A stretch of 64,000 nucleotides of DNA. Source: an uncultured Pelagibacteraceae bacterium (GTDB taxonomy: Bacteria > Pseudomonadota > Alphaproteobacteria > Pelagibacterales > Pelagibacteraceae). A program made the translations under genes and the position numbers. Location of the stretch: NCBI GenBank assembly GCA_902524345.1, contig CABZCX010000006.1, positions 1 to 64,000 on the forward strand, read 5' to 3'. The notes beneath the pieces are model-generated. The model did no database searches. It was not told the origin of the DNA and was given only the letters and a program-made list of their open reading frames with translations. Positions 49,901 to 58,840 of this stretch are shown piece after piece (positions within the stretch are counted from its first letter, which is position 1; each line of letters begins with the position of its first letter).

Positions 49901-51063
49901 TCAATAGTTGGTGGCTCACCTGGTCTCAACATTTTATAAATTTCAGTTATGGCCTCTTCTTTAGTGTTATTTTTGTCATTGAGTATAGTGTTAAGTAAGT
50001 ATGGACCTTTATTAATTGAATTAGTTTTTGATATATCTATAGAATATATCTTTGACTCTAATATTTTATCAATGACTGTCTCATTTATTTCAGTTCCTAT
50101 TTTGAAAACATCATTTTCATCACTCCCATATTTTATATCTGAATGTAAAAATTTTCCGTACAAGGACTCTTTCGAAACAAGTATGTCTTTAAGTCCATCA
50201 TTGAATAATTTTTTTGCATTAATAAAATTAATTTTTTCACCTAATTTAATAACTACTTTACCTGTCTTTGCATCAACAACTTCCTCAGAAAAATTTTTTG
50301 ATTTATAATTCTCTGGATCAAATTTTGTTTTCCATTTATGATTCTTAGAATCATAAGAAAGTTTTTCTTTTTGATAGAACTCATTAGCAATTTCTGTTTT
50401 TGTAAAACCAAGTGCAAGCAGTAATGTTGAGGCAAAAATTTTCTTTTTTCTGTCTATTTTAAAATATAAAAAATCTTTAACATCATATTCAAAATCTAAC
50501 CACGACCCTCTATTTGGGATAACTCTGCAATTAAATAATAATTTTCCACTAGCATGAGTTTTACCTTTATCATGGTCAAAAAAGACACCAGGACTTCTAT
50601 GCATTTGATTTACAACAACTCTTTGAACTCCATTAGTTATAAACGTTCCACTATTAGTCATCATTGGAACTTCACCCATATAAACTTCTTGCTCTTTGGC
50701 AGATAATATATCTTTAGTATTATTTTCTTGATTTATATCGTAAACGACTAATCTTAAAGTGCATTTTAATGCAGAAGAATAAGTTAGACCTCTAGCAATA
50801 CATTCCTCAACATCAAATTTTGGTTTTTCTAACCTGTAAGAAACATATTCTAAGGTTGCCTTATCATTCAAATCCTCAATTGGAAAAATACTTCTAAAAA
50901 CTCTATCAAATCCTTTAGCTAAATCACCAGCTTCTGATTTAAAATGGGTTAATTCATGATAAGAATTTTTTTGAACCTCAATTAAGTTTGGTATTGATAA
51001 ACTCTCTTTTAATTTACCAAAACTTTTTCTAATATTTTTTTTTTCTGTAAAAGATATTTGCAT
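46975..51063 (-). CDS. rpoB: RNA polymerase beta subunit
   Basis: Beta (1362 residues) has normal length and order of blocks. The rifampicin region [31 protein letters not shown] is wild type. [55 protein letters not shown] and [40 protein letters not shown] are all present. It starts at the ATG at 51063, ten bases downstream of a strong hairpin in the spacer after rplL; no Shine-Dalgarno sequence is visible there. Confidence 0.98.
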   Translation of the reverse strand: MQISFTEKKNIRKSFGKLKESLSIPNLIEVQKNSYHELTHFKSEAGDLAKGFDRVFRSIFPIEDLNDKATLEYVSYRLEKPKFDVEECIARGLTYSSALKCTLRLVVYDINQENNTKDILSAKEQEVYMGEVPMMTNSGTFITNGVQRVVVNQMHRSPGVFFDHDKGKTHASGKLLFNCRVIPNRGSWLDFEYDVKDFLYFKIDRKKKIFASTLLLALGFTKTEIANEFYQKEKLSYDSKNHKWKTKFDPENYKSKNFSEEVVDAKTGKVVIKLGEKINFINAKKLFNDGLKDILVSKESLYGKFLHSDIKYGSDENDVFKIGTEINETVIDKILESKIYSIDISKTNSINKGPYLLNTILNDKNNTKEEAITEIYKMLRPGEPPTIEIAAQIFNNLFFSSDRYDLSDVGRVKMNSRLNLECSDKITILRNDDIIAIIHKMLDLRDGKDEVDDIDHLGNRRVRSVGELVENQARIGVYRMERAIKEKMTTLDVESAMPQDLINAKPLTVSLKDFFASSQLSQFMDQTNPLSEITHKRRVSALGPGGLTRERAGFEVRDVHPTHYGRICPIETPEGPNIGLINSLSTYAKINKYGFIESPYKRVKEGIVQDNVEYLSAMEETKFTIAQANTKIDKKGKIIEELVSCRQNLNFLLAKPETIDYIDVSPKQLVSVAASLIPFLENDDANRALMGSNMMRQAVPLLKPEAPLVGTGIESDVALDSGVTIVAKRNGIVDKIDGKRIVIKVTEETDFSKSGVDIYNLQKFKRSNQNTCINQRPLVRVGDKVKSGDIIADGPSTKLGELALGKNVTVAFMPWQGYNFEDSILISERCVTDDVFTSVHIVEYEIMARDTKLGEEEITRDIPNVNEEALKNLDESGIVYIGAEVNAGDILVGKVTPKGDSASGPEEKLLRSIFGEKAIDVTDTSLRMSRGSSGTVVDVRVFNRHGIEKDERSITIERAEIDQVQQDKIVEEEILERSIKQRASQILSGSSLAKKIKDVESGTKLDFDTINKLSINDVFKISSSDSKGEEALIQLKDQYTSAKQDITDRFEDKVLKIRSGDDLLPSVMKMVKVFVAIKRRLRPGDKMSGRHGNKGVVSKIVPVEDMPYREDGRPVDIVLNPLGVPSRMNVGQILETHLGWACKEFGEEVKRLVNENYKRIEKTEKISNFLKSVYGEEIFQNKVDKLSKTEFKDLCENLQNGIAISTPVFDGAKEKNVTEMLELAKLPGSGQTYLWDGRTGEMFDRPVTVGIIYMLKLHHLVEDKIHARSTGPYSLVTQQPLGGKAQLGGQRFGEMEVWALEAYGASYTLQEILTVKSDDVAGRVKVYETIVKGEENFESGIPESFNVLVKEIKSLALNVELN

Positions 51064-51073
51064 CTATACTTTG

Positions 51074-51099
51074 ATACTGACTAAAAAGTTAATCAGTAT
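51074..51099 (-). promoter_or_regulatory. Eleven-base-pair hairpin between rplL and rpoB
   Basis: On the minus strand ATACTGATTAA pairs with TTTAGTCAGTAT-type sequence around a CTTT loop: seven perfect pairs (ATACTGA/TCAGTAT), one G-T pair and three A-T pairs inward. It is centred in the 55-base spacer and ends ten bases before the rpoB ATG. No T-run follows, so it is not a complete intrinsic terminator. Its place matches the attenuator and RNase III processing region that lowers rpoBC expression relative to rplJL in E. coli. Confidence 0.55.
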
Positions 51100-51118
51100 T
51101 TAAAAAAATCCTTTTAAA

Positions 51119-51484
51119 TTACTTAAGTTCTACTTTTGCGCCTGCAGCTTCTAACTTCGCTTTTATTTCTTCAGCTTCTTTCTTTGGAACACCAGTTTTA
51201 ACTTCTTTTGGTGCACCCTCAACTAAATCTTTTGCTTCTTTTAAGCCAAGCGATGTTGCTGCTCTTACTTCTTTAATGACATTTATCTTTTTGTCACCCG
51301 CAGATACTAGCATGATTGTGAAATCATCTTTGTCTTCTGCTGGCGCTGCACCTCCAGCTGCTGCTGGCGCTGCTGCGGCCATTGGGGTTACACCCCATTT
51401 TTCTTCAAGTTGTTTTGAAAGCTCGGCTGCCTCAGCAACTGTCAAGCTTGATAAATCTTCTATAATTTTATTTAGGTCAGGCAT
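51119..51484 (-). CDS. rplL: 50S ribosomal protein L7/L12
   Basis: The stalk protein (121 residues) has the N-terminal dimerisation helix [25 protein letters not shown], an Ala/Gly hinge ([17 protein letters not shown]) and the C-terminal factor-binding domain [41 protein letters not shown]. The hinge is richer in GC than its surroundings because of Ala codons. Five bases after rplJ. Confidence 0.98.
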   Translation of the reverse strand: MPDLNKIIEDLSSLTVAEAAELSKQLEEKWGVTPMAAAAPAAAGGAAPAEDKDDFTIMLVSAGDKKINVIKEVRAATSLGLKEAKDLVEGAPKEVKTGVPKKEAEEIKAKLEAAGAKVELK

Positions 51485-51489
51485 ATGTA

Positions 51490-52011
51490 TTACTCTTTGG
51501 GTTTTGTTTCAGAATTTTCTGGTGGTAAACTACTCATTTTTTCTGATCGTGCAAGTAAAATACTAACCAATTTTGAAGCAGAAGCACTCAAAATACCCAC
51601 AATATTTGCTCTCGCTTCGTCTAATGTAGGTAGATTTGCGACATTCAATACTCCAGCTTGATCTAGGACCTCATTATCCATCATTCCACCAATTAATTTA
51701 AGATTCTCATTATCTTTTGCAAATTTTGATAGAATTCTTGCTGACATAATAGCATCTTCACCAAATGCTACCGCAGTTGGACCAGTAAATAAATTTGATA
51801 AATCTTTACACTTGGTTTTTTCCAACGCTAATTTTGTAATTCTATTTTTTGTAATTTTGAAAATAATACCATGCTCTCTCATTTTGGATCTTAGTTCATC
51901 TAATTGTGTCATTGTTAAACCTTGGTAATGAGTAACCATAATTGCTTTACTATTTTCAAATTGAGTGGCCATCTCAGAAATATAGTTTTTCTTTTCTTGT
52001 TTATTCATCAT
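51490..52011 (-). CDS. rplJ: 50S ribosomal protein L10
   Basis: L10 (173 residues) anchors the L7/L12 dimers. The N-terminal globular part includes [29 protein letters not shown] and [11 protein letters not shown]; the C-terminal helix carries [11 protein letters not shown]. Two Met codons open the frame and either may start. It is normally the autoregulator with L12 of rplJL; no leader is visible because rplA ends five bases upstream. Confidence 0.96.
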   Translation of the reverse strand: MMNKQEKKNYISEMATQFENSKAIMVTHYQGLTMTQLDELRSKMREHGIIFKITKNRITKLALEKTKCKDLSNLFTGPTAVAFGEDAIMSARILSKFAKDNENLKLIGGMMDNEVLDQAGVLNVANLPTLDEARANIVGILSASASKLVSILLARSEKMSSLPPENSETKPKE

Positions 52012-52016
52012 AATAA

Positions 52017-52706
52017 TTAAATACTCTTCCCTAATTTAATTCTATATGAAACACCCATAGTAGATGTAATAAAGGCAGAACGAATTAAATCACCTTTGAC
52101 AGTATTATTAGATTTTTCTTTTTCAAGTGTTTCTAAAATTGCATTAAAGTTTTTAATCAATTTATCATCAGAAAATGATTTTTTACCTATACTAACGCCT
52201 ATGTTCCCATCTTTATCATTTCTAATTTCTGCCTGACCTGATTTTGCATCAGTAATTGCTTTTTTAATATCATCAGTAACAGTTCCAAGTTTCGGATTAG
52301 GCATTAGACCCTTTGGACCTAAAACTTTACCAAGTTTTGAAAGTTTAATCATCATTGAAGGTGTGCAGATTAATTTTTCAAAATTCATTTCTCCACCTTT
52401 AATTTTTTCAATAAATTCGTCACTACCTACAATATCTGCACCTGCTGATTTTGCATCTGAGGATTTTGACTCCTCACAGACAACAGCAACTTTTACTTTT
52501 TTACCAGTACCTCCTGGTAAATTTACGACAGTTCTAATATTAACTTCACTTTTCTTTTGCTTATTGTTTATTTGAAAACTTAAATCAACAGACTCGTCAA
52601 ATTTTGTTGTACAATTTTTTTTTACGACTGATAATAACTTATCTATAGTTTCTGCTGGAAGCTCAGTAGTGTTATTTGGTAATTTTTTAAATCTTTTTGA
52701 AGACAT
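52017..52706 (-). CDS. rplA: 50S ribosomal protein L1
   Basis: L1 (229 residues) forms the mobile L1 stalk at the E site. The motif CTPSMMIKLSKLGKVLGPKGLMPNPKLGTVT is clear and the N-terminal SFQINNKQKKSEVNIRTVVNLPGGTGK is canonical. It follows rplK by one base and leads into rplJ, the usual K-A-J-L order. Confidence 0.97.
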   Translation of the reverse strand: MSSKRFKKLPNNTTELPAETIDKLLSVVKKNCTTKFDESVDLSFQINNKQKKSEVNIRTVVNLPGGTGKKVKVAVVCEESKSSDAKSAGADIVGSDEFIEKIKGGEMNFEKLICTPSMMIKLSKLGKVLGPKGLMPNPKLGTVTDDIKKAITDAKSGQAEIRNDKDGNIGVSIGKKSFSDDKLIKNFNAILETLEKEKSNNTVKGDLIRSAFITSTMGVSYRIKLGKSI

Positions 52707-52707
52707 T

Positions 52708-53136
52708 TTAATCTTTAACCTCTATTCCCATTGATCTAGCCGATCCAGCAATAATTTTTACAGCTTGCTCAAGATCCAATGCATTTAAGTCATTCATTTT
52801 TTGTTTTGCTATTTCTTCGGCTTGTTTTTTTGTTATTGATGCCACAATATTTCTTCCAGGTTCCTGTGATCCACTTTTTAATTTTGCTGCCTCTCTAATA
52901 AAGAAAGATGCTGGTGGGGATTTTATTTTAAAATCAAATTTTTTATCTTTGTAAACAGTGATTTCAACAGGAACTGGCTTGCCAGCTAATGATTTTGTTT
53001 TATCGTTAAATGCTTTACAAAATTCCATTATGTTCACTCCACGTTGACCTAATGCGGGTCCAACAGGGGGAGCTGGGTTAGCTTGCCCACCTTTTATTTG
53101 CAATTTAATAAATCCACTAATTTCTTTTTTTGCCAT
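52708..53136 (-). CDS. rplK: 50S ribosomal protein L11
   Basis: L11 (142 residues) has [38 protein letters not shown] at the N-terminus and the rRNA-binding C-terminal [41 protein letters not shown]. It forms the GTPase-associated centre. It shares one base with the nusG stop. Confidence 0.98.
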   Translation of the reverse strand: MAKKEISGFIKLQIKGGQANPAPPVGPALGQRGVNIMEFCKAFNDKTKSLAGKPVPVEITVYKDKKFDFKIKSPPASFFIREAAKLKSGSQEPGRNIVASITKKQAEEIAKQKMNDLNALDLEQAVKIIAGSARSMGIEVKD

Positions 53137-53666
53137 TAACTTACTTTCTCAACTTGATTGTATTCTAATTCTACAGGTGTTGGTCTACCAAAAATTGAAA
53201 CTGAGACTTTTAATCTAGACTTTTCTTCATCTATCTCTTCAACCATACCGTTGAATGAAGCAAAAGGACCATCAACCACCTGCACTTTTTCACCTACACT
53301 GTATTCTATACCAGATTTTGGTTGAGCTACACCATCTTTTATTTGACCAAGAATTTTTTCTATTTCTTTATCTGACACAGGAACTGGCATACCCTTAGTT
53401 CCTAAAAATCCACTCACTCTCTTAATGTTCTTAATCATATGATAAATATTATTGTCCATTTCACTTTTAATTAATACATATCCTGGAAAATACTTTTTTT
53501 TCCTTTGGATTCTTTTACCTCTCTTTACTTCTGTGACGTCATGAGTTGGAACTATAATTTCTTCAAATTTTTCAGAAATTTTTGCTTTATCAGCTTCTTC
53601 TTTTATTAAACCAGCTACTTTATTCTCAAAGCTTGAATGTGATTGTACAATATACCAGTTTTTCAT
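53136..53666 (-). CDS. nusG: Transcription termination/antitermination factor NusG
   Basis: NusG (176 residues) contains the NGN domain starting [40 protein letters not shown] and [13 protein letters not shown]. The C-terminal KOW domain has [42 protein letters not shown]. The KOW domain binds either Rho or ribosomal S10. It shares one base with the secE stop. Confidence 0.97.
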   Translation of the reverse strand: MKNWYIVQSHSSFENKVAGLIKEEADKAKISEKFEEIIVPTHDVTEVKRGKRIQRKKKYFPGYVLIKSEMDNNIYHMIKNIKRVSGFLGTKGMPVPVSDKEIEKILGQIKDGVAQPKSGIEYSVGEKVQVVDGPFASFNGMVEEIDEEKSRLKVSVSIFGRPTPVELEYNQVEKVS

Positions 53667-53857
53667 TAAATACTCACTTTAAGCAATAAGTCTAAAAAAA
53701 ACTTTAAAACTTGGTCTAACAGAAGAAAGAAAATTGACATTGCTAGTGCCATCAAAAAAACCATTATAGCACCTTGTAGAGTCTCTTTCCCTGTAGGCCA
53801 TGAAACCTTAAATGCTTCCTGCTTTACTTCTTGTATAAACTTAATTGGGTTCTTCAT
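53666..53857 (-). CDS. secE: Protein translocase subunit SecE
   Basis: The short single-helix form of SecE (63 residues) has an amphipathic helix NPIKFIQEVKQEAFKVSWPTGKET with the invariant VSWPT motif, followed by one membrane helix (about 30-58). It clamps the SecY halves. It starts only 14 bases after the 3' end of tRNA-Trp with no Shine-Dalgarno sequence, so its mRNA leader after tRNA processing would be very short. Confidence 0.95.
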   Translation of the reverse strand: MKNPIKFIQEVKQEAFKVSWPTGKETLQGAIMVFLMALAMSIFFLLLDQVLKFFLDLLLKVSI

Positions 53858-53871
53858 ATTTATTCATTTTT

Positions 53872-53947
53872 TGGCAGGAGCGGAGGGACTCGAACCCTCA
53901 GCCTCCGGTTTTGGAGACCGGCGCTCTACCAATTGAGCTACACTCCT
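53872..53947 (-). tRNA. tRNA-Trp (anticodon CCA)
   Basis: The 76-base cloverleaf has acceptor AGGAGTG/CGCTCCT, anticodon stem CCGGT/ACCGG and loop CTCCAAA carrying anticodon CCA, T-loop GTTCGAGTC, and an encoded CCA end at 53874-53872. It sits between tuf (nine bases upstream) and secE, as in many bacteria. Confidence 0.96.
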
Positions 53948-53956
53948 ATATAGAGC

Positions 53957-55147
53957 TTACTCTATAATTTTAGTTACCACTCCAGCTCCTACAGTTCTTC
54001 CTCCTTCTCGAATTGCAAAGTTAAGCTTCTCTGACATTGCGATTGGAGTAATTAATTTTACTGTAAACTTAGCATCATCGCCTGGCATCACCATTTCTGT
54101 ACCTGCAGGTAACTCTACTTCTCCAGTTACATCTGTTGTTCTAAAATAAAATTGCGGTCTGTATTTAGTAAAAAAAGGAGTATGTCTTCCACCTTCCTCT
54201 TTTTTAAGAACGTAAGCTTGAGCTTCAAATTTAGTATGTGGTGTAACAGAACCTGGTTTACAAAGTACTTGACCTCTTTCAATGTCAGTTCTTTCAACAC
54301 CTCTTAATAGAACACCAACATTATCACCTGCTTCACCAGAATCTAGAAGTTTCCTAAACATCTCAACACCAGTGCAAACTGATTTTTTAGTTTCTCTAAT
54401 TCCAACAATCTCAATTTCATCACCTGTTTTAAGTACACCTGACTCTACTCTACCAGTAGCAACCGTACCTCGTCCTGAAATTGAAAATACATCTTCAACA
54501 GGCATCAAAAAATCTTTATCTTTTGGTCTATCAGGTTGTGGAATAAACTCATCAACATTCTTCATTAGTTCCATGATTGACTTTTTTCCAATTTCTTCAT
54601 CTCTTCCCTCAACAGCAGCAAGAGCAGAGCCCTTAGCAATAGGAGTTTTGTCTCCTGGAAATTTATATGAAGTTAATAATTCTCTTATTTCCTCTTCAAC
54701 AAGATCAATCATTTCTTTGTCATCTACTTGATCAACTTTATTCAAGTAGACAACTATCGCTGGAACTCCAACTTGTCTTGCCAAAAGAATATGTTCTCTA
54801 GTTTGTGGCATAGGTCCATCTGCAGCGTTAACAACTAAAATTGCTCCATCCATTTGTGCTGCACCAGTAATCATGTTCTTCACATAATCAGCGTGTCCAG
54901 GACAGTCTACGTGCGCATAGTGTCTTTTTTCTGTTTCGTATTCTACGTGTGCAGTTGAGATTGTTATACCTCTTTCTTTTTCCTCTGGAGCTTTATCAAT
55001 TTGATCATAAGCTACTGCTTGAGCACCACCAGTTTCTGATAAAACTTTAGTAATAGCCGCAGTTAAAGTAGTTTTACCATGGTCGACATGACCAATTGTA
55101 CCAATATTACAATGCGGTTTATTTCTTACAAATTTTTCTTTTGACAT
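53957..55147 (-). CDS. tuf: Elongation factor Tu
   Basis: EF-Tu (396 residues) delivers aminoacyl-tRNA. G motifs are [41 protein letters not shown] and [21 protein letters not shown] and the C-terminal [20 protein letters not shown] are as usual. A GAGG Shine-Dalgarno sequence lies about 11 bases before the ATG, one of the few clear ones in the window. It is the only tuf in the window, flanked by tRNA-Gly and tRNA-Trp. Confidence 0.99.
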   Translation of the reverse strand: MSKEKFVRNKPHCNIGTIGHVDHGKTTLTAAITKVLSETGGAQAVAYDQIDKAPEEKERGITISTAHVEYETEKRHYAHVDCPGHADYVKNMITGAAQMDGAILVVNAADGPMPQTREHILLARQVGVPAIVVYLNKVDQVDDKEMIDLVEEEIRELLTSYKFPGDKTPIAKGSALAAVEGRDEEIGKKSIMELMKNVDEFIPQPDRPKDKDFLMPVEDVFSISGRGTVATGRVESGVLKTGDEIEIVGIRETKKSVCTGVEMFRKLLDSGEAGDNVGVLLRGVERTDIERGQVLCKPGSVTPHTKFEAQAYVLKKEEGGRHTPFFTKYRPQFYFRTTDVTGEVELPAGTEMVMPGDDAKFTVKLITPIAMSEKLNFAIREGGRTVGAGVVTKIIE

Positions 55148-55191
55148 TACTTATATTCCTCACATTTCTTTTTTATTAATAATTTTTATCT

Positions 55192-55265
55192 TGGAGCGGG
55201 TAAAGGGAATCGAACCCTTACATCCAGCTTGGAAGGCTAGCGTTCTACCATTGAACTACACCCGC
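55192..55265 (-). tRNA. tRNA-Gly (anticodon TCC)
   Basis: The 74-base cloverleaf has acceptor GCGGGTG/TACCCGC, anticodon stem with loop CTTCCAA carrying TCC, T-loop GTTCGATTC and encoded CCA at 55194-55192. It reads GGA and GGG. It lies 46 bases after tRNA-Tyr and 44 before tuf and is probably in the same transcript. Confidence 0.95.
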
Positions 55266-55311
55266 ACAACCCCAAGAGTAACACTCCAGTATTATTTAAA
55301 ATTTTATTGAT

Positions 55312-55397
55312 TGGTGGAGGGGGAAAGATTCGAACTTTCGAAGACCGAAGTCAACGGGTTTACAGCCCGCCCCATTTGACCGCTCTGGAACCCCTCC
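55312..55397 (-). tRNA. tRNA-Tyr (anticodon GTA)
   Basis: The class II cloverleaf of 86 bases has acceptor GGAGGGG/CCCCTCC, loop CTGTAAA carrying anticodon GTA, a variable arm of about 13 bases, T-loop GTTCGAATC and encoded CCA at 55314-55312. A four-pair GGGG/CCCC hairpin lies just upstream of its 5' end and may guide processing of the precursor. It opens the tRNA-Tyr/tRNA-Gly/tuf/tRNA-Trp/secE block. Confidence 0.96.
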
Positions 55398-55444
55398 CTT
55401 GGGGAAGTGTCCCCTTGTTCAATAAAGCTTCAAACAACAAGCGT

Positions 55445-55472
55445 TTTATATATTTTATTTGTGCAAATGCAA
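55445..55472 (-). promoter_or_regulatory. Candidate promoter for the tRNA-Tyr/tRNA-Gly/tuf block
   Basis: On the minus strand TATAAA (55450-55445) follows TTGCAT (55472-55467) after 16 bases, placing a start near 55438, about 40 bases ahead of tRNA-Tyr. The -35 half is weak (three of six). It is the only promoter-like element seen between rlmB and tRNA-Tyr. Confidence 0.4.
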
Positions 55473-55525
55473 CACGTGATTTAATGAGAAAATATGAAAA
55501 AAAACGTGTAAAATATGAGATATTT

Positions 55526-56272
55526 ATGAATAAATCATCTTTTTTCATAGTTGGTCAACATGCAGTGATAGAAGCTCTAAAAAACCCAAAAAGAAAAGTT
55601 TTAAAAGTATTTTTAACAGAAGAAAGTAAAAAAAATATACACAGAAAAAGCCCAAACAAAAACCTATTAAGTGAAGTGAAGGTTTATTTTAAAACTAAAA
55701 AAGAATTAGACAAGTATAGCACAAAAGAGAATTTGTTACATCAAGGATATGTAGCTGAAATAGAACACTTAGAAAAACCAATTCTTAAAGAATTTATTAA
55801 AAATAAAAATAATATCACTTTAGTTTGTTTAGACGGAGTAACAGATCCTAGAAACATAGGGGCCTTAATAAGAAGTGCAGCATCCTTTAATATCGATGGA
55901 ATTATTATTAAAGAGAGACACTATCCAAATGAGAGTAAGCTTATGTATAAAGCTTCAAGTGGAGCGATTGAACATATAAATATTTTTGAGGTATCTAATA
56001 TAAATTCTGCTTTAAAAAACCTTAAGGATAAAAATTTTTGGGTTTATGGTTTTGATGGTAATGGTGACAAAGATTTTACAAAAATAGAGTGGAAAGGAAA
56101 TAATATTCTTTTATTCGGTTCTGAGGGATTCGGTATGCATCAACACACATCAAAATATGCTGATTTTTTAGTAAAGATAGACATTGATAACAAAGTAGAA
56201 AGTCTAAATATCTCTAATAGTGCTGCTATTGTGTTTCATCATTTAAGTTATTTAAAAAAAAGAGTTGATTAA
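55526..56272 (+). CDS. rlmB: 23S rRNA (guanosine-2'-O-)-methyltransferase RlmB (TrmH/SpoU family)
   Basis: The SPOUT-class methyltransferase of 248 residues from the ATG at 55526 (NKSSFFIVGQHAVIEAL, the usual N-terminus). An in-frame ATG at 55484 would add 14 basic residues, and any earlier start would run into tRNA-Tyr. The knotted SAM-binding motifs are LVCLDGVTDPRNIGALIRSAASF, ILLFGSEGFGMH and ESLNISNSAAIVFHHLSYL. It methylates the 2'-O of G2251 in 23S rRNA in E. coli. It diverges from the tuf block, an arrangement conserved in alphaproteobacteria. Confidence 0.93.
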   Translation: MNKSSFFIVGQHAVIEALKNPKRKVLKVFLTEESKKNIHRKSPNKNLLSEVKVYFKTKKELDKYSTKENLLHQGYVAEIEHLEKPILKEFIKNKNNITLVCLDGVTDPRNIGALIRSAASFNIDGIIIKERHYPNESKLMYKASSGAIEHINIFEVSNINSALKNLKDKNFWVYGFDGNGDKDFTKIEWKGNNILLFGSEGFGMHQHTSKYADFLVKIDIDNKVESLNISNSAAIVFHHLSYLKKRVD

Positions 56273-56302
56273 TTTAAGAATTATCAATAATTATTGCGCA
56301 TG

Positions 56303-56377
56303 CCCTTGTAGCTCAGCTGGTAGAGCAATTGATTTGTAATCAATAGGTCCGCGGTTCGAATCCGTGCGGGGGCACCA
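56303..56377 (+). tRNA. tRNA-Thr (anticodon TGT)
   Basis: Acceptor GCCCTTG/CGGGGGC (with two T-G pairs), D-stem GCTC/GAGC, anticodon stem ATTGA/TCAAT with loop TTTGTAA carrying TGT, T-loop GTTCGAATC, discriminator A and encoded CCA at 56375-56377. It lies 30 bases after rlmB on the same strand. Confidence 0.96.
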
Positions 56378-56402
56378 CTTCTATTGTATTGGATCTAAGA
56401 TG

Positions 56403-56431
56403 TTTATATTTGTCAAACGTGATAATATAAT
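56403..56431 (+). promoter_or_regulatory. Candidate promoter for the FkbM/GT17 pair
   Basis: TTTATA (56403-56408, four of six to TTGACA) and a perfect TATAAT (56426-56431) are spaced by 17 bases. A start near 56438 would leave about 23 bases before the ATG at 56461. It lies just downstream of tRNA-Thr. Confidence 0.45.
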
Positions 56432-56460
56432 TTTCACAGAATAGTTAATAAAGTAAATGT

Positions 56461-57150
56461 ATGATTTTTGTTCATTTAGGAGCTGGTGTAGGTGACCTTG
56501 ATAAAAAGACAAATTTTAGATGTGGTTTTACAGAATTTATAAAAAAAAATTATAAATCTGGTGATAAAATTTATGTTTTAGAGGCTAATCCGAAAAATAT
56601 AAATGATCTTAAAGCGTGTTATAAAAATTTTACTAATGTAAATATATACAATTTAGGTATTTCTATTGAAAATGAAAAAAAAATGAATTTATATTATACT
56701 GATGACGATGCTCCTCATTACCAAGTATGTACTACAAAAATTGAACACTTAAAAAAACATTATCCTAAATCAATAATTAAATCATTTCAGGTACCATCAC
56801 TATCTATAAATAAATTATTTGAGGAAAAAATGAATATTTCTATAATTGACTATTTGAGTATTGATCTTGAGGGAATAGATTATGAAGTACTTATGTCAAT
56901 TGATATGAAAAAATTCAATATAAAAAATATTTCAATAGAGTTTATACATCTCACATCCTTAGAAAAAAAAAGAATGGTAAATCATTTAAATCAAAATGGT
57001 TATTCATATATTGGATATGGATATGACCACAATAATTTTGATTTTTTATTTACAAAAAAAAAATTTGTATTCAATAAGTTGTTATCTAAATTTTTATGGA
57101 TAATTGGTAATAGGTATATAAAATTTTTAAATTACTTAATAAGCAAATAG
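56461..57150 (+). CDS. FkbM-family SAM methyltransferase
   Basis: The 229-residue protein has the FkbM layout: SAM motif HLGAGVGD (5-12), the acidic loop YVLEANPKN (38-46) and the family-specific YLSIDLEGIDYEVL (131-144), followed by FIHL. FkbM-like enzymes O-methylate sugars or small molecules. The neighbour encodes a glycosyltransferase, so methylation of a surface glycan is the likeliest role, by inference. The last 30 residues are hydrophobic/aromatic and may associate with the membrane. Base composition is as AT-rich as its neighbours or more so. Confidence 0.8.
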   Translation: MIFVHLGAGVGDLDKKTNFRCGFTEFIKKNYKSGDKIYVLEANPKNINDLKACYKNFTNVNIYNLGISIENEKKMNLYYTDDDAPHYQVCTTKIEHLKKHYPKSIIKSFQVPSLSINKLFEEKMNISIIDYLSIDLEGIDYEVLMSIDMKKFNIKNISIEFIHLTSLEKKRMVNHLNQNGYSYIGYGYDHNNFDFLFTKKKFVFNKLLSKFLWIIGNRYIKFLNYLISK

Positions 57151-57160
57151 GGTTTTGCTT
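57141..57160 (+). terminator. Hairpin at the end of the FkbM gene (weak terminator)
   Basis: AAGCAAA (57141-57147) pairs perfectly with TTTGCTT (57154-57160) around TAGGGT, which contains the stop codon TAG. No T-run follows, so termination would be inefficient if it occurs. It may separate the FkbM and GT17 transcripts. Confidence 0.3.
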
Positions 57161-57213
57161 CTGATAATGGAATTAGATTAGATACTATTTAATGTTTGTG
57201 ATATGTCTAAATA

Positions 57214-58017
57214 ATGAAAATATTTGATTGTTTTACCTTTAACGATGAAAACTCAATTTTAGAAATAAGATTAAACGAGATGAACAAAAATGTAGATTAT
57301 TTTGTTATTATTGAATTTGGAGAAAGTCATCAAGGCGGAAAAAAAGGAAAAAAAATTGATAAAAAAATCTTAAAACCTTTTGAAAATAAAATTAGATATT
57401 TTTACGTGGAAAAATTTGAAGAAAATATGAGTCCTTGGGAACGGGAGAACTACCAAAGAAATTATATTCAAAAAGGCTTATATGATGCTAATGAAAATGA
57501 CATTATATTCATTTCAGATTTGGATGAAATTCCCAATTTAAATAATGTTAATTTAAAAAATTTAAAAGACTCTGTTTACGTATTTAAACAAATCAATACA
57601 ATGTATAAATTTAATCGTGCGAGAGATTTTAATTGGTACGGAACTAAACTCTGTAAGTTTAAGAGACTTAAATCCCCTCAATGGTTAAGATCATTAAAGG
57701 TTCATAAAAGATATAGTTATTTAAGGATTGATAAATTTTTTTCAAAAAATTATGTTCATGACTTTCAAATATTAGAAAATGGTGGTTGGCATTTCGGCTG
57801 GATAAGAAATATTGATGAAATAATTAGCAAACTTAATTCTTTTGCCCATTTAGAATTTAATAACAAAAATTATAAAGATTATGAATATATCTCACAATGT
57901 ATAAAAAATAATATCAATTTTATGGACACAAAACAAAAATTAGAAAAAATTGATATTAAATTACTCCCTAATTATTTGATTTCTAACAAAAAAAAATTTG
58001 AAGCATACCTAGATTAA
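57214..58017 (+). CDS. Glycosyltransferase family 17-like protein
   Basis: The 267-residue protein matches GT17 (beta-1,4-N-acetylglucosaminyltransferase-like). It starts KIFDCFTFNDENSILEIRLNEM, with VDYFVIIEF at 28-35, the WERENYQRN motif at 75-83, the nucleotide-sugar/metal motif FISDLDEIP at 99-107, and GGWHFGW at 190-196, all in family order. It probably adds a sugar to a surface glycan in the cytoplasm, together with the FkbM methyltransferase 63 bases upstream. The acceptor and donor are unknown. Confidence 0.82.
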   Translation: MKIFDCFTFNDENSILEIRLNEMNKNVDYFVIIEFGESHQGGKKGKKIDKKILKPFENKIRYFYVEKFEENMSPWERENYQRNYIQKGLYDANENDIIFISDLDEIPNLNNVNLKNLKDSVYVFKQINTMYKFNRARDFNWYGTKLCKFKRLKSPQWLRSLKVHKRYSYLRIDKFFSKNYVHDFQILENGGWHFGWIRNIDEIISKLNSFAHLEFNNKNYKDYEYISQCIKNNINFMDTKQKLEKIDIKLLPNYLISNKKKFEAYLD

Positions 58018-58068
58018 TTTTAGATTTTCTTAAATTAATGAATTTTTAGTCTCTTATCGAATTTCTAT

Positions 58069-58836
58069 TTAAGTTTCTCTTCTCAACTGTTCTATTTTGA
58101 TCTTTTTCTGAAGACTATTATTCTGATCGTATAAAAGATTAAATTTAATTTTTTTATTTGTTTTAATGCTAATAATTTTAGCATTTCTAACTTCAATATT
58201 ATCAGCAACAGCACTTATTGGTCTTTTTTTAGAGTTTAAATTTTTAATAATTATTTTTGAATTATCATTAATAATCCTTCCTCTCCATCTTCTAGGTCTA
58301 AAAGGACTTATTGGAGATATAGATAATCTTTTTGAATTCAAACTTAATATAGGTCCGTGAACTGATAAATTATAAGCAGTACTTCCAGCGGGTGTAGAGA
58401 CTAATACTCCATCAGAGACAAGTTTTTTTATGACTTGTTTAGAACCATGATAGATAGATAAAGAGGCAGCCTGCCTACTTTGTCTTAAAATTGAAACTTC
58501 ATTGATGGCTATATGTTTTTTAGTTTGACTTTTATTATTTTTAACTGTCATCTCAAGTGGAGAGATGGTTATCATTCTTGCTTTATGTAAATTGCTTATG
58601 ATATTTTTTGATGAAAATTTATTCATCAAAAATCCATAACTCCCAGAATTTACTCCATAAAAAAACTTTTTTGATTTTTTATTCTTTTTAAGTGTTTGCA
58701 GCATAAAACCATCACCACCAATAACAATTATAATATTTGACCTTTTGATTTTATTTTGTCTAATTTTTTTTTGAATTAATGATTTTATTCTTAAAGATTT
58801 CTGATTTTTATCAGAGATAATTTGAACAATATTCAT
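58069..58836 (-). CDS. nadK: NAD kinase
   Basis: The 255-residue enzyme phosphorylates NAD+ to NADP+. The conserved GGDG is at residues 40-43 (IVIGGDGFMLQTL); NEVSILRQ and the glycine-rich LVSDGVLVSTPAGSTAYNLSVHGPI follow. It starts at the ATG at 58836, only four bases (TTAA) downstream of the CCA end of tRNA-Leu on the same strand, with no room for a Shine-Dalgarno sequence outside the tRNA. No later start preserves the N-terminal strand. Its 3' end faces the GT17 gene across 51 bases. Confidence 0.94.
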   Translation of the reverse strand: MNIVQIISDKNQKSLRIKSLIQKKIRQNKIKRSNIIIVIGGDGFMLQTLKKNKKSKKFFYGVNSGSYGFLMNKFSSKNIISNLHKARMITISPLEMTVKNNKSQTKKHIAINEVSILRQSRQAASLSIYHGSKQVIKKLVSDGVLVSTPAGSTAYNLSVHGPILSLNSKRLSISPISPFRPRRWRGRIINDNSKIIIKNLNSKKRPISAVADNIEVRNAKIISIKTNKKIKFNLLYDQNNSLQKKIKIEQLRRET

Positions 58837-58840
58837 TTAA

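Noticed and set aside
49949-50308. 119-codon plus-strand frame inside rpoB
   Set aside because: Antisense shadow of rpoB without start signal or family match.
54282-54731. 149-codon plus-strand frame inside tuf
   Set aside because: Antisense shadow of a highly conserved gene; Ser/Thr-rich composition mirrors tuf codons and no family is recognised.
55307-55525. Long N-terminal extension of the rlmB frame
   Set aside because: The frame stays open leftward into tRNA-Tyr and its 3' flank, but this part is opposite a tRNA gene and does not resemble RlmB. The normal N-terminus begins at the ATG at 55526.
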